Part shown: piece after piece, positions 19,282-28,659 of the stretch
Layout of the letters: the number at the start of each line of letters is the position of its first letter
How positions within the stretch are numbered: position 1 is the stretch's first letter
NCBI GenBank assembly: GCA_900169975.1
Contig: LT827122.1
Span: 124,001 to 188,000 of the forward strand
Direction of reading: 5' to 3'
From: Pseudoflavonifractor sp. Marseille-P3106
Lineage (GTDB): Bacteria > Bacillota > Clostridia > Oscillospirales > Oscillospiraceae
DNA length: 64,000 bases
The notes under the pieces: generated by a model
What the model was told of the DNA's origin: nothing
The model's database searches: none
The model's input: only the letters and a program-made list of their open reading frames with translations
Position numbers and translations under genes: made by a program

Positions 19282-21897
19282 CTACTTCTCTCCCGCCCGC
19301 TCAAAGGCGGCCCGCACAGGCTGACTGCCGCCGGTGCGGTTGTTGGCCCGGATGATGGCGGAGATCTCACCCCGGGTGCGCTCCAGTTCTGCCCGCAGGT
19401 CCTGGGCCGACACCCGGAGGGCTCCGTGGCCCAGAATGATGAGCTGCTCGGCCCCGTCGGAGGTGGCCACCTTTACCCGGCAGCGCTCCCGGGAGAGCTG
19501 ATAGCTGGCCTTTTCAATATAGGTGTCCGCAGTCTCAGCCTCCTTGGTGTAGACCACGTGGATGTTGTGGTAGCGGGAAACGGAGCCCGTGCCCTGGGGC
19601 ACCTTGTAGGCGTCAAAAACCAGGATCACCCGGCACTTTCGGAAGCCCTGGTAGTTGCTCAGAAGATCCATGAGGACCTTCCGGGCGGCGTCCAGATTCT
19701 CCCGGGCCACCGCCTTCAGATCCTCCCAGGCAAAAATGATGTTATAGCCGTCCACCAGCAGATACTCCGGCCCCACGGGGGCGGCGGTGTTCACCGGCCT
19801 CAGGCTCTCGGGAGGCGCTGCGCGGGGCGCTTTGGGAGGCGGCTGAAAGGCCCGGGGCTTGATCGCCCCATAGGTCTTTTCAAAAATGGCCCGCAGCTCC
19901 CGGTCATCCTCCAGGCTCCCGGCAGACGGGGCCGACCGGCGGGCGGGCGCGGCGGCTTCCGCTTCCTTCTTCTCACCGGACAGGTCCAGGGCAGGAAGGT
20001 GCATGTGGGCGGGCACCTCGTTCCAGGGCACGTTGTACCCCGCGCCGTGGGCACAGAACACCGAGCCTGCGGGGTTTTCCACATCCCGCTCGGGGTCGTA
20101 GCCCAGCGCCTCCGCCACCGCCGCCTGATCGGGGCAGGGGCGGTACTCCCCGGGGGTCAGAGAGATCCGCCCCCGGCCCCTGGTATAGGCGGCCACTTCT
20201 CCGGCGTAGTCCCGCAGCCCCGCCACCGGGGCCTGTCCCTCCAGCACAGTCTCCTCGCCCACCTGTTCCGGGGGCCGGACCTCTCCCCCCATCCGCTGGA
20301 GGTCGGTCATGGCCCGACCCAGGCTGGCGGCGGGCAGCTCCAGCCGAAAGCGGTACCAGGGCTCCAGCAGGACGGACCGAGCACCCATCAGCCCCTGGCG
20401 CACCGCCCGGTAGGTGGCCTGGCGAAAATCGCCCCCCTCGGTGTGCTTTTCATGGGCCCGGCCGGAGATCAGGGTGAGCTTCATGTCGGTGATGGGGGAG
20501 CCTGTGAGCACCCCCGGGTGGGCCTTCTCAGCCAAATGGGTGAGGATCAGCCGCTGCCAGTTTCGATCCAGCTGGTCCTCCGGGCAGGCAGAGGCAAAGC
20601 GCAGCCCGCTCCCCCGCTCTCCCGGCTCCAGCAGCAGGTGCACCTCGGCATAGTGGCGCAGCGGCTCGAAGTGTCCCACCCCCTCTACCGGTGCGGCAAT
20701 GGTCTCCCGGTAGACTACCTGTCCGGGGCCGAAATCCACTGCCAGACCGAAGCGGCCGGCGATGACCCGGCGGAGGATCTCCGCCTGCACGGTCCCCATG
20801 AGCCTCAGATGGAGCTGCCCCAGCCGCTCGTTCCACTCCAGATGGAGCTGGGGGTCCTCCTCCTCCAGCTCCCGGAGTTTGGGGAGGGCGGTATGGGGAT
20901 CACAGCCCTCCGGGAGGATGAGTTGATAGACCAATGCGGGCTCCAGCACCGGCGGGGCCCAGAGCCGCTCCGCCCCCAGGGCCTGTCCGGGCCGGGTGTC
21001 CGCAAGCCCGGTCACCGCACACACCGTCCCGGCGGCGGCCTCCTCCGCGGGGAGAAATTTGGCCCCCGAGTAAATACGGATCTGATCCACCTTCTCCGCG
21101 CCTCCGGGGAGGGCCACCAGGTCCTTTACCCGCAGGGTCCCCCCGGTGACTTTCAGGTGGGTCAGCCGCGCCCCCTGAGGGTCTCGGGAAATCTTGAACA
21201 CCCGTGCGGCGAAATCCGGCCCCCGGAGCGGGCGGGGGGCCAGCCGGGAAAGGGCGTCCAGCAGCTCGTCCACCCCCTCCGCCCGGAGGGCGGAGCCGAA
21301 CAGGCAGGGGAAGAGCTTTCGAGTCCCCACCAGACGCCGAAGGGTCTCACGGGACAGGGTACCGGTCTCCAAAAACTCCTCCATGGCCTCTTCGTCGCCC
21401 AGGGCGGCCTCCTCCCAGACTGCGGGATCGCTCAGGTCGAGGCAGGCGTCCGAAAGAGAAGCGCGGGCCTTTTCCAGCAGGGCGGCCCGCTCGGCCCCCG
21501 GCTGGTCCATTTTATTAAAAAAAAGGAAGGCAGGCACCCCCGCCCGCTCCAACAGCCGCCACAGCGTGAAGGTGTGCCCCTGGGGGCCGTCGGGGCCGGA
21601 AATCACCAGCAGGGCGCAGTCCAGCACCGCCAGTGTGCGCTCGGCCTCGGCGGAAAAATCCACATGGCCCGGGGTGTCCAGCAGGGTCAGTTCCACGTCC
21701 TCCAGCGGAAGGACCGCCTGCTTAGAAAAAATGGTGATGCCCCGCTCCCGCTCCAGGGCGTCGGTGTCCAGAAAGGCGTCGGCGTGGTCCACCCGGCCCA
21801 GACGGCGCAGCCGCCCGCCCCGGTAGAGCAGCGCTTCGGATAAGGTTGTCTTTCCTGCGTCCACATGGGCCAGGATGCCGACGGTCAGCTTGTCCAT
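19282..21897 (-). CDS. TetM/EF-G-like ribosomal GTPase fused to a Rae1/YacP NYN endoribonuclease
   Basis: 871 aa, two proteins in one chain. Residues 1-about 640 are a translational GTPase: G1 AHVDAGKTT, switch RGIT, G3 DTPGHVDF, G4 NKMD, G5 GSAL, then EF-G domains II-V in the arrangement of TetM/TetO (LLEPWYRFRLELPAASLGRA). After a Pro/Ala/Lys linker (about 660-710) comes a full NYN domain (about 711-855): LLVDGYN with Asp716, VFDAYKV, TKEAETADTYIEK with Asp791, and ATSDGAEQ with Asp814, close to Bacillus Rae1, a ribosomal A-site mRNA nuclease. Tip loop IV reads GRAHEKHTEGGDFR instead of the TetM SPVSTPADFR-type tip, so true tetracycline protection is doubtful. ATG at 21897 has AAGGAG. Monocistronic. 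Confidence 0.88.
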   Translation of the reverse strand: MDKLTVGILAHVDAGKTTLSEALLYRGGRLRRLGRVDHADAFLDTDALERERGITIFSKQAVLPLEDVELTLLDTPGHVDFSAEAERTLAVLDCALLVISGPDGPQGHTFTLWRLLERAGVPAFLFFNKMDQPGAERAALLEKARASLSDACLDLSDPAVWEEAALGDEEAMEEFLETGTLSRETLRRLVGTRKLFPCLFGSALRAEGVDELLDALSRLAPRPLRGPDFAARVFKISRDPQGARLTHLKVTGGTLRVKDLVALPGGAEKVDQIRIYSGAKFLPAEEAAAGTVCAVTGLADTRPGQALGAERLWAPPVLEPALVYQLILPEGCDPHTALPKLRELEEEDPQLHLEWNERLGQLHLRLMGTVQAEILRRVIAGRFGLAVDFGPGQVVYRETIAAPVEGVGHFEPLRHYAEVHLLLEPGERGSGLRFASACPEDQLDRNWQRLILTHLAEKAHPGVLTGSPITDMKLTLISGRAHEKHTEGGDFRQATYRAVRQGLMGARSVLLEPWYRFRLELPAASLGRAMTDLQRMGGEVRPPEQVGEETVLEGQAPVAGLRDYAGEVAAYTRGRGRISLTPGEYRPCPDQAAVAEALGYDPERDVENPAGSVFCAHGAGYNVPWNEVPAHMHLPALDLSGEKKEAEAAAPARRSAPSAGSLEDDRELRAIFEKTYGAIKPRAFQPPPKAPRAAPPESLRPVNTAAPVGPEYLLVDGYNIIFAWEDLKAVARENLDAARKVLMDLLSNYQGFRKCRVILVFDAYKVPQGTGSVSRYHNIHVVYTKEAETADTYIEKASYQLSRERCRVKVATSDGAEQLIILGHGALRVSAQDLRAELERTRGEISAIIRANNRTGGSQPVRAAFERAGEK

Positions 21898-21980
21898 AAT
21901 TTCTCCTTTTTGCTTGGTTCGATTTTCTCTATTTTACCGTTGGGGCGAAAATTTGTCCACCGTTTTCCCAGAAGGTGTGG

Positions 21981-22020
21981 AAAAAGTCCCCGCGCCGTCA
22001 AAGCGGCGCGGGGACTTTTT
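21981..22020 (-). terminator. Terminator of the fatty-acid operon
   Basis: Perfect 17-bp inverted repeat (21981-21997 and 22004-22020) with a 6-nt loop; A5 and T5 at its ends make it able to work on both strands. It begins right after the stop of the distal marR gene. Confidence 0.9.
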
Positions 22021-22491
22021 TCAGTTCTTTTCCATGCCGGCGGTGACCTCCGGCATCAGCTCGTTGGTGATGACCCGAAGAATCTCCGTGAATTTGGCCT
22101 GATCCTCAGGGGTAAAGCGCTGCCGCATCCGGCCCACTACCGTCTCGATATAACTGCTGGAGATATTGTAGTAGTCCTGATATTTTCTCGTCACCTCCAG
22201 GTGGTATTCCCGTTTGTCCTCCCGGGACTGGACCTTGCGGACATATCCCTTGCGGATCAGGCTGTTGACCTTGTAAGCCGCGTTGGGCGGCGAAATGCGC
22301 ATAAAAGAGGCAAACTCGTTGATGGTAGGGGAATCCAGCGCCTGAATGGTCTCCATGGCAAAGGTCTCCACCGTGGTCAGGCTGGCCTCCCGGTTCTGAA
22401 AGCGCTCAAAGATCTCCTGATAAAAATGCAGTTTAAATTTGGTATACACTTCTACAAACAGCTTCTCCAGCATGCCGCTTCCCCCCGCCAT
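22021..22491 (-). CDS. MarR family regulator, FabT-like by position
   Basis: About 156 aa. Winged helix-turn-helix: SPTINEFASFMRISPPNAAY (helix-turn-helix) and RKVQSREDKREYHLEVTRKY (wing), with flanking dimerisation helices. It is the last gene of the acp-acc-fab operon, and MarR-type FabT repressors control fab genes in lactic acid bacteria, so control of this operon is inferred; the candidate operator is the palindrome at 31632-31657. The start is uncertain: ATG at 22536 touches the fabZ stop but has no ribosome site, ATG 22491 has AAGGA, and ATG 22473 is also possible. FapR is unlikely since no hot-dog domain is present. Confidence 0.85.
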   Translation of the reverse strand: MAGGSGMLEKLFVEVYTKFKLHFYQEIFERFQNREASLTTVETFAMETIQALDSPTINEFASFMRISPPNAAYKVNSLIRKGYVRKVQSREDKREYHLEVTRKYQDYYNISSSYIETVVGRMRQRFTPEDQAKFTEILRVITNELMPEVTAGMEKN

Positions 22492-22536
22492 TTCTTCTTT
22501 TTCCTTAGTATACCACAGTTTTGGCGGGCGGGCCAT

Positions 22537-22977
22537 TTATTTTGAGTCCGTCAGCGCAAAAGTGAGTTCAGCTACGGCCGCCGTCTGCCCGTTCACGGTG
22601 GCTTTGGCCTCTCCCACTCCCACGGACCCCTTTTGCCGAACCATGCGGCACTCCAGTTCCAGCACGTCCCCGGGGATCACCTGACGTTTGAAGCGGGCGT
22701 TTTTGATGCCGCCGAACACCGCCAGCCTGCCCCGGTTTTCCGGCAGAGAGAGGACGGCCACAGCCCCCACCTGGGCCAGGGCCTCCAGAATGAGAACGCC
22801 GGGCATGAGATGCTGCTGGGGAAAGTGGCCGCAAAAATGCATCTCGTTGACCGACACGCACTTGATGCCCCTGGCCCACACCCCCGGCTCTCCGTCCACA
22901 ATGCGGTCCACCAGGGCAAAGGGGTACCGGTGGGGGAGGATCTCCGCGATCTCATTGGAATTGAGCTGCAAACCCAT
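22537..22977 (-). CDS. fabZ: 3-hydroxyacyl-ACP dehydratase FabZ
   Basis: 146 aa hot-dog fold enzyme that removes water from 3-hydroxyacyl-ACP in each elongation cycle. Catalytic His is in [13 protein letters not shown] and the partner Glu in [13 protein letters not shown], the FabZ signature. Its ATG follows the TGA of fabF with no gap (TGAATG), so translation is probably coupled. Length is standard. No FabA- or FabM-type isomerase accompanies it. Confidence 0.96.
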   Translation of the reverse strand: MGLQLNSNEIAEILPHRYPFALVDRIVDGEPGVWARGIKCVSVNEMHFCGHFPQQHLMPGVLILEALAQVGAVAVLSLPENRGRLAVFGGIKNARFKRQVIPGDVLELECRMVRQKGSVGVGEAKATVNGQTAAVAELTFALTDSK

Positions 22978-24228
22978 TCATTTCCCCTCCCATCTGCGCA
23001 GCAGCAGGCAGGCGTTGTGCCCGCCGAAGCCAAAGGCGTCGGTCAGGGCGTACTCTACCTGCTCTTCCCGGCCCGCATTGGGAATGTAGTCCAGATCGCA
23101 GGCCGGGTCGGGGACGCGGTAGTTGACGGTGGCCGGGAGAAAGCCTTCCTTCAGCGCCAGGGCGGTGAACACCGCCGCCGCCGCGCCGGCGGCTCCCAAC
23201 AGGTGACCGGTCATGGATTTGGTGGAAGACACCGCCAGTGTCCGGGCGTGGGCGCCGAACACCGCCTTAATGGCGGCGGTCTCTCCGGCGTCGTTGAGGG
23301 CGGTGGAGGTGCCGTGGGCATTGATGTAGCCCACCTGCTCCGGCGCCGCGCCTCCGTCGGCCAGCGCCTCGGCCATGGCCCTTGCGCCCCCTTCCCCCTC
23401 CGGGGCGGGAGCAGTCATGTGATAGGCGTCGCAGGTGGCGCCGTAGCCCGCCACCTCCGCATAGATCCGCGCGCCCCGGGCCTGCGCCTGCTCCAGGCTC
23501 TCCAGCACCAGCACGGCCGCACCCTCGCCCATGACAAAGCCGGAGCGCTCCGCGTCAAAGGGAATGGAGGCCCGCAGAGGGTCGGTGCCGGTGTGCAGGG
23601 CTTTCATGGAGGTAAAGCCCCCGATGGCCAGGGGGGTGATGGCGGCCTCGGTGCCGCCGCAGACCATCACGTCAGCGTAGCCGTCCCGGACGGCCCGGAA
23701 GGCGTCCCCAATGGCGTTGGAGCCTCCGGCACAGGCAGTGACCGGGCAGGCGCTCATGCCTTTGAGGCCGAAGCGGATTGCCACCAGCCCGGCGGCCATG
23801 TTGGAGATGATCATGGGGATATAGAAGGGAGAGACCCGGTCGTAACCCTTTTCCTCTCCCTTCAGCGTCTCCTCCTGGGTGAGATCCAGCCCGCCGATGC
23901 CGCTGGAGACGGCGCAGCCCCAGCGGGTGCGGTCCTCCCCCTCCCGGGGCTCGCCCAGTCCGGCGTCGGCCATGGCCTCCACGGCGGCCGCCATGGCGAA
24001 CTGGGTATAGCGGCCCATCCGCTTGGCGTCTTTTTTCTCCATCCACTCCTCCGGATCAAAGTTTTTGACCTCGGCGGCCAGCGTGACTTTTCGTCCCGTC
24101 GTATCGTAGCGGGTGATGGCTCCAATTCCGCACACGCCGTCCCGGACGGCCTTCCAGCTATCCGGTACGCTGTGCCCCAGGGGGTTCACGGTCCCCATGC
24201 CGGTGATGACGACCCGTCGTCTGTCCAT
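22978..24228 (-). CDS. fabF: Beta-ketoacyl-ACP synthase II FabF
   Basis: 416 aa thiolase-fold condensing enzyme extending acyl-ACP with malonyl-ACP. The Cys-His-His triad is visible: ACAGGSNAIG (nucleophile Cys), NAHGTSTALND (His) and KSMTGHLLGAAGA (His with the conserved Lys). The N-terminal RRVVITGMGTVNPLG is typical. GAGGAG lies upstream of the ATG at 24228. It is 14 nt after fabG in the operon. Confidence 0.96.
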   Translation of the reverse strand: MDRRRVVITGMGTVNPLGHSVPDSWKAVRDGVCGIGAITRYDTTGRKVTLAAEVKNFDPEEWMEKKDAKRMGRYTQFAMAAAVEAMADAGLGEPREGEDRTRWGCAVSSGIGGLDLTQEETLKGEEKGYDRVSPFYIPMIISNMAAGLVAIRFGLKGMSACPVTACAGGSNAIGDAFRAVRDGYADVMVCGGTEAAITPLAIGGFTSMKALHTGTDPLRASIPFDAERSGFVMGEGAAVLVLESLEQAQARGARIYAEVAGYGATCDAYHMTAPAPEGEGGARAMAEALADGGAAPEQVGYINAHGTSTALNDAGETAAIKAVFGAHARTLAVSSTKSMTGHLLGAAGAAAAVFTALALKEGFLPATVNYRVPDPACDLDYIPNAGREEQVEYALTDAFGFGGHNACLLLRRWEGK

Positions 24229-24242
24229 GGTAATCTCCTCCT

Positions 24243-24971
24243 TCAGACCGCCATGCCGCCGTCCACACAGACGACCTGGCCGGTGATGTAGCCAGCCGCG
24301 TCGGAGCAGAGGAAGGCCACCAGAGCGGCGACTTCCTCCGGCCGTCCCAGCCGGGCCATGGGAATGGTCTTTTCCAGTTCCGTCCGGGCCTTCTCCGGCA
24401 GGGCGGCGGTCATGTCGGTGTCAATGAAGCCGGGGGCCACGGCGTTGGCTGTGATCCCCCTCCCGGCCAGCTCCTTGGCCGCCGACTTGGTCAGTCCGAT
24501 GAGTCCGGCCTTGCTGGCGGCGTAATTGGACTGACCGGCGTTGCCCCGCAGGCCCACCACCGAGCTCAGATTTACGATGCGGCCCCAGCGCTGCTTCATC
24601 ATGGGTCGGCACACCGCCTTCATGGTGAGGAAAGCCCCCTTCAGGTTGGTGTCCAGCACCGCATCAAAGGCCTCTTCCTTCATGGTCATGAGCAGCCCGT
24701 CCCGGGTGATGCCAGCATTATTGACCAAAATGTCCACCCGGCCGAAGGCGGCGAGAGCGGCGTCCGCCAGAGCCTTCGCTCCGGCGGGGTCCGCGGCGTC
24801 CGCCTGCACCGCCAAAGCGCCGGTGGCGTCGGCAGTCTCCCGGGCAGCGGCGGCGTTTCCCGCATAGGAAAACACTACGTTGGCCCCTTTGGCCCGCAGC
24901 TCAGTCACAATGGCCCTGCCGATGCCCCGGCTGCCGCCGGTGACCAGAGCGGTCTTTCCCTCCAATGTCAT
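24243..24971 (-). CDS. fabG: 3-oxoacyl-ACP reductase FabG
   Basis: 242 aa short-chain dehydrogenase using NADPH. Cofactor motif TGGSRGIG near the N-terminus, NNAG, and catalytic Ser/Tyr/Lys in [20 protein letters not shown]. The C-terminal [15 protein letters not shown] is the family ending. The frame is open upstream to 25442 inside fabD, but the ATG at 24971 overlaps the fabD stop by 4 nt (ATGA) and has an AAAGGGGAAG site, so it is chosen. Confidence 0.96.
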   Translation of the reverse strand: MTLEGKTALVTGGSRGIGRAIVTELRAKGANVVFSYAGNAAAARETADATGALAVQADAADPAGAKALADAALAAFGRVDILVNNAGITRDGLLMTMKEEAFDAVLDTNLKGAFLTMKAVCRPMMKQRWGRIVNLSSVVGLRGNAGQSNYAASKAGLIGLTKSAAKELAGRGITANAVAPGFIDTDMTAALPEKARTELEKTIPMARLGRPEEVAALVAFLCSDAAGYITGQVVCVDGGMAV

Positions 24972-25903
24972 CTCTCTTCCCCTTTCCACATCTTTAAAAA
25001 GGCCTCCAGCTGGGCTGGGGTCTCCACCGGGCAGCAGTTCAGCTCCGGACAGGTCTTGCGGACAAAGCCCGTAAGGACCTTTCCCGGGCCGACCTCCACG
25101 ACGGTGTCCACCCCGTATTCCGCCAGACGGCGAATGGTGTCCTCCATCTGCACCGGGTGACTGACCTGTTCCACCAGAAGCTGTTGAACCGTGTCCCCGG
25201 GCCCCATCACATCCCCCAGGCGGTTGAAGAGGACGGGAAACGCCATTTCCCCCAGGGAGACCTCCGCCAGCTTTTTCTCCAGGGCCAGCCCCGCCGGGGC
25301 CAGCAGGGAGGTGTGGAAGGGGCCGCTGACCTTTAACGGCAGGCACCGTTTCGCCCCCCTGGCGCGGCAGTGTCCGGCCGCCTCGGTCACTGCCCGCAGC
25401 GTCCCGCCGATAACGATCTGTCCGGGACAGTTCAGGTTGCACACCTCGGCCACCCCAAAGGAGGATGCCTCACGGCAGCATTGGGCAACAGACTCCTCAT
25501 CCAGTCCCAGCACCGCCACCATGGCGCTCTCGATCCCCCGGGAGGCCTCCGCCATGGCCCGGCCCCGGAAGGCCACCAGGGAGACGGCTGTCCCCGCGTC
25601 AAAAACCCCCGCGCAGTGGAGGGCGGAATACTCCCCCAGGCTCAGCCCGGCGGCATAGGCGGGGACGCCCCCCGCCTCCGGGAGCGGGGCGGGGCCCCCC
25701 GCCGCAAAGGCCACCATGCAGGGCTGGGTGTACTCGGTCCGGTCCAGCAGCCCCTCAGGGTCGGAGAGGCAGGTGGTTTTCAAGTCAAAATCCACCGGCG
25801 CGGCATCGTAGATCTCCCGAAAGCGTGGGAACGCCTCATAAAATTCCGCCCCCATTCCGGGGTGCTGGCTGCCCTGCCCGGCGTAGAGAACCGCAAGCTT
25901 CAT
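24968..25903 (-). CDS. fabD: Malonyl-CoA:ACP transacylase FabD
   Basis: 311 aa. Moves malonyl groups from CoA to ACP. N-terminal [16 protein letters not shown], nucleophile Ser in [12 protein letters not shown], and the catalytic His in SGPFHTSLL are all present. The ATG at 25903 overlaps the fabK stop (ATGA). Length is normal. Slightly unusual is the loop [18 protein letters not shown] before the active site, which replaces the more common AL-WR region but keeps spacing. Confidence 0.95.
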   Translation of the reverse strand: MKLAVLYAGQGSQHPGMGAEFYEAFPRFREIYDAAPVDFDLKTTCLSDPEGLLDRTEYTQPCMVAFAAGGPAPLPEAGGVPAYAAGLSLGEYSALHCAGVFDAGTAVSLVAFRGRAMAEASRGIESAMVAVLGLDEESVAQCCREASSFGVAEVCNLNCPGQIVIGGTLRAVTEAAGHCRARGAKRCLPLKVSGPFHTSLLAPAGLALEKKLAEVSLGEMAFPVLFNRLGDVMGPGDTVQQLLVEQVSHPVQMEDTIRRLAEYGVDTVVEVGPGKVLTGFVRKTCPELNCCPVETPAQLEAFLKMWKGEER

Positions 25904-26829
25904 TCTGCCGCCATCCCCTTTCCGCAGGTGCAATACCCATTGTATAATTCCTCAAAAATATGCCGGAGAGGTTTGATCTCCCGGAGCTGGCCTGCCACCT
26001 GGCCCGCCATGAAGCTGCCGGTGTCGGTGTCTCCGTCGAAAACCGCCCGGCGCAGGGAGCCAAGAGTGAGCTTTTCCAGCTCGGCCAGGGGCAGGTGCTC
26101 CTTCTCCATGCGGACATATTCCCGGGCCATTCTGTTTTTCAGCACCCGCACCGGCGCGCCGGTGGTGCGGCCGGTGACCATGGTGTCGGTATCCGCCGCC
26201 TTCAAAAGCGCCCGCTTGTAGTTTTCGTGAATGGGACACTCCTCACTCACCAGCAGACAGGTGCCCAGCTGCACGCCGACCGCCCCCAGACAGGCGGCGG
26301 CAGCCACCTGTCTGCCGTCGGCAATGCCTCCGGCGGCGATGACGGGCACGTCCACTGCATCGCAGACCTGGGGGACCAGGGCCATGGTGGTCATTTCACC
26401 CACGTGGCCGCCGGACTCGGTGCCCTCGGCGATGACGCCGTCGATGCCGTAGCGGGTGAGCCGCCGGGCCAAAACGGCGGCGCCCACCACGGGAAAGACT
26501 TTGATCCCGGCCTCTTTCCAGGCGGGAACATACTTGCCGGGATTGCCCGCCCCGGTGGTGACTACCTGCACTTCTTCCTCTGCCAGGAGCTTTGCCTGCT
26601 CCTCCACACAGGGGTTCATGAGCATGAGGTTGACGCCAAAGGGCTTGTCGGTGAGCGCCCGGCAGGCGCGGATGTGGGTACGCAGGGTCTCGGTGTCCAT
26701 ACCGCCCGAGCCGATGAGCCCCAGAGCCCCGGCGTTGGAGACGGCGGCGGCGAATGCGCCGGTGGCCACGTTGGCCATGCCGCCCTGGATAAAGGGAAAT
26801 TCCGTTCCCAGAAGGGTGTTCAAATTCAT
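25900..26829 (-). CDS. fabK: Enoyl-ACP reductase II FabK
   Basis: 309 aa FMN-dependent TIM-barrel reductase of the nitronate monooxygenase fold. Visible motifs: FIQGGMANVATGAFAAAVSN at the N-terminus, the GAGNPGKYV loop, and the phosphate-binding IAAGGIADGRQVAAA and GAVGVQLGT. FabK performs the last reduction of each cycle and is insensitive to triclosan; no fabI is present here. ATG at 26829 has AAGGAGG. The 67-nt gap after fabH is the largest between fab genes in the operon. Confidence 0.93.
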   Translation of the reverse strand: MNLNTLLGTEFPFIQGGMANVATGAFAAAVSNAGALGLIGSGGMDTETLRTHIRACRALTDKPFGVNLMLMNPCVEEQAKLLAEEEVQVVTTGAGNPGKYVPAWKEAGIKVFPVVGAAVLARRLTRYGIDGVIAEGTESGGHVGEMTTMALVPQVCDAVDVPVIAAGGIADGRQVAAAACLGAVGVQLGTCLLVSEECPIHENYKRALLKAADTDTMVTGRTTGAPVRVLKNRMAREYVRMEKEHLPLAELEKLTLGSLRRAVFDGDTDTGSFMAGQVAGQLREIKPLRHIFEELYNGYCTCGKGMAAE

Positions 26830-26896
26830 GGGGGTGCCTCCTTTTTCTGTGTGCGAAAACCGTCCTGCACATCTTCCCGCCCTGATCCGCAGGCCT

Positions 26897-27844
26897 TCAG
26901 GCAAGCTCCACCAGGGCGCCCGCCCAGGTCAGTCCGCCGCCGAAGGCGCAGCACAGGGCCTTCTGCCCGGGGGCAAGCCGCCCTGCCCGGACGGCATCGT
27001 CCAGAGCGATGGCGGTGCTGGCGGACGAGACGTTTCCGTAGTGTTCCATGTTCATCCAGACCTTTTCCTCCGGGATCCCCATCTTCTTCATGACCCGTTC
27101 CAGGATGCGGCGGTTGGCCTGGTGAAAGACAAATTGATCCACGTCCTCCGGCGTCAGTCCCGCCCGGTCCAGCAGCGCCCGGATGCACTCCGGCACGGTC
27201 TCCACAGCGAATTTGAACACTTGGGTGCCTCCCATGTGGAGCACCGGCGGCTCCCCCCGGCCGATCCCGGGGGCATAGAGGGATTCCCGGTCCCCCCGAG
27301 CGCCCAGCACCGACGGCATGGGGGCGTATCGGTCGGAATACTCCACCACGGCGGCCCCCGCCCCGTCTCCGAAGAGGATGCAGGTGCCCCGGTCGGTGTA
27401 ATCGGTAATGCGGGAGAGAACCTCCGAACAGACGATGAGGCCGTATTTCCGGCGGCTGTACGCCAGCAGCGCCTGTGCCGTATGGAGCCCAAAGACGAAG
27501 CCGGAACAGGCGGCGCTGAGATCAAAGCACACCGTGTCCTCCGGCATCCCCAGCTCCTTTTGCAGCATGCAGGCGGTGGAGGGGGTAATATAGTCTGGAG
27601 TGATGGTAGGCACCAGACACACTCCGATGTCCGCCGGGCTTGCTCCGGCCATCTCCAGCGCCGCCCGGGCGGCGTTGAGCGCCAGCTCGCACTGGCTCTC
27701 CTCCACACACCGGCGGCGCTCCCGGATCCCGGTGCGGGCATAGATCCACTCGTCGCTGGTCTCCACCATCCGGCTGAGGTCCTGGTTGGTGACCGTCTGC
27801 CGGGGCAGAGAGCACCCCGTTCCTCTGATCCTGATTCCACTCAC
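26897..27844 (-). CDS. fabH: Beta-ketoacyl-ACP synthase III FabH
   Basis: 315 aa. Starts chains by condensing acyl-CoA with malonyl-ACP. Catalytic Cys in DLSAACSGFVFGL, His in VFHQANRRI and Asn in EHYGNVSSAST. N-terminal RIRGTGCSLPRQTVTNQDL is family-like. Start is the GTG at 27844, which overlaps the accA stop (GTGA) and has GAGGG upstream; a longer frame inside accA is rejected. Residues around the acyl pocket do not tell straight- from branched-chain primer use. Confidence 0.95.
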   Translation of the reverse strand: MSGIRIRGTGCSLPRQTVTNQDLSRMVETSDEWIYARTGIRERRRCVEESQCELALNAARAALEMAGASPADIGVCLVPTITPDYITPSTACMLQKELGMPEDTVCFDLSAACSGFVFGLHTAQALLAYSRRKYGLIVCSEVLSRITDYTDRGTCILFGDGAGAAVVEYSDRYAPMPSVLGARGDRESLYAPGIGRGEPPVLHMGGTQVFKFAVETVPECIRALLDRAGLTPEDVDQFVFHQANRRILERVMKKMGIPEEKVWMNMEHYGNVSSASTAIALDDAVRAGRLAPGQKALCCAFGGGLTWAGALVELA

Positions 27845-28659
27845 GCGCGTTCCCTCTTTCCCGCCGGGTCTCCCATGGCCCGGAACTTTTTGTATCTCTG
27901 TGCGGCCAAAAAGCTTCCACTCTGGCGTTTCCAGCCCTCCAGGGCACGGCACAGAGCCTCATCCACCGTGCGGAATACCGACTGGGGAGCGGTGTGGGCG
28001 CCCCCCTCCGGCTCCGGAAGGATCCCGTCAATGACCCCGGCGGCCAGCAGGTCCTCGGCAGTGAGCTTCATGATCCCGCAGGCTTCCTCCGCACGGGCGG
28101 CGTCCTTCCACAGAATGGAGGCAAAGCCCTCGGGGGAGAGGACGGAATAGACCGCGTTTTCCAGCATGAGCACGGTGTTTCCCACGCCGATGGCCAGCGC
28201 CCCGCCGGAGTTTCCCTCTCCGGTGACGACGCAGATCACCGGCACGGTAAGGGCGCTCATCACGGCCAGATTCCGGGCGATGGCTTCCCCCTGGCCCCGG
28301 GCCTCGGCCTCCACGCCTGGATAGGCTCCCGGGGTGTCGAGAAAGGTGAAGATCGGCCGCCGGAATTTTTCCGCCTGTTCCATCATCCGCCGGGCCTTGC
28401 GGTAGCCCTCCGGCCCCGGCATTCCAAAATTGCATTTTAAGTTTTCTTCCAGATTTTTGCCCTTTCGATGTCCCAGCACCGTCACCGGACGGCCGTGGAA
28501 GAGGGCCACGCCCCCCAGAATGGCGGGATCCTCCCGGCACTGCCGGTCCCCCTTCTGCTCAAAAAAGTCCGTACAAAGGGCGGCGATGTAGTCGGCGGTT
28601 CCGGGACGGCCCGGGTGCCGGGCCAGCGCCACCCGCTCGGCGGCAGTGCGCCCGCTCAT
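27841..28659 (-). CDS. accA: Acetyl-CoA carboxylase carboxyltransferase alpha subunit
   Basis: 272 aa crotonase-fold subunit. Motifs DTPGAYPGVEAEARGQGEAI and VTGEGNSGGALAIGVGNTVLM form the carboxybiotin/CoA site with AccD. Compared with E. coli it lacks part of the N-terminal helical region, as in many Clostridia. It overlaps accD by 4 nt and fabH by 4 nt, so AccD, AccA and FabH are likely coupled in translation. Confidence 0.95.
   Translation of the reverse strand: MSGRTAAERVALARHPGRPGTADYIAALCTDFFEQKGDRQCREDPAILGGVALFHGRPVTVLGHRKGKNLEENLKCNFGMPGPEGYRKARRMMEQAEKFRRPIFTFLDTPGAYPGVEAEARGQGEAIARNLAVMSALTVPVICVVTGEGNSGGALAIGVGNTVLMLENAVYSVLSPEGFASILWKDAARAEEACGIMKLTAEDLLAAGVIDGILPEPEGGAHTAPQSVFRTVDEALCRALEGWKRQSGSFLAAQRYKKFRAMGDPAGKRERA

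Noticed and set aside
19282-21897. Plain tetracycline-resistance determinant (tetM/tetW)
   Set aside because: The domain IV tip differs from Tet proteins, GC matches the chromosome, no mobile-element genes flank it, and an NYN domain is fused.
21910-21935. tRNA-like TTCGATT sequence after the GTPase gene start
   Set aside because: No acceptor stem, D-arm or anticodon arm can be folded around it.
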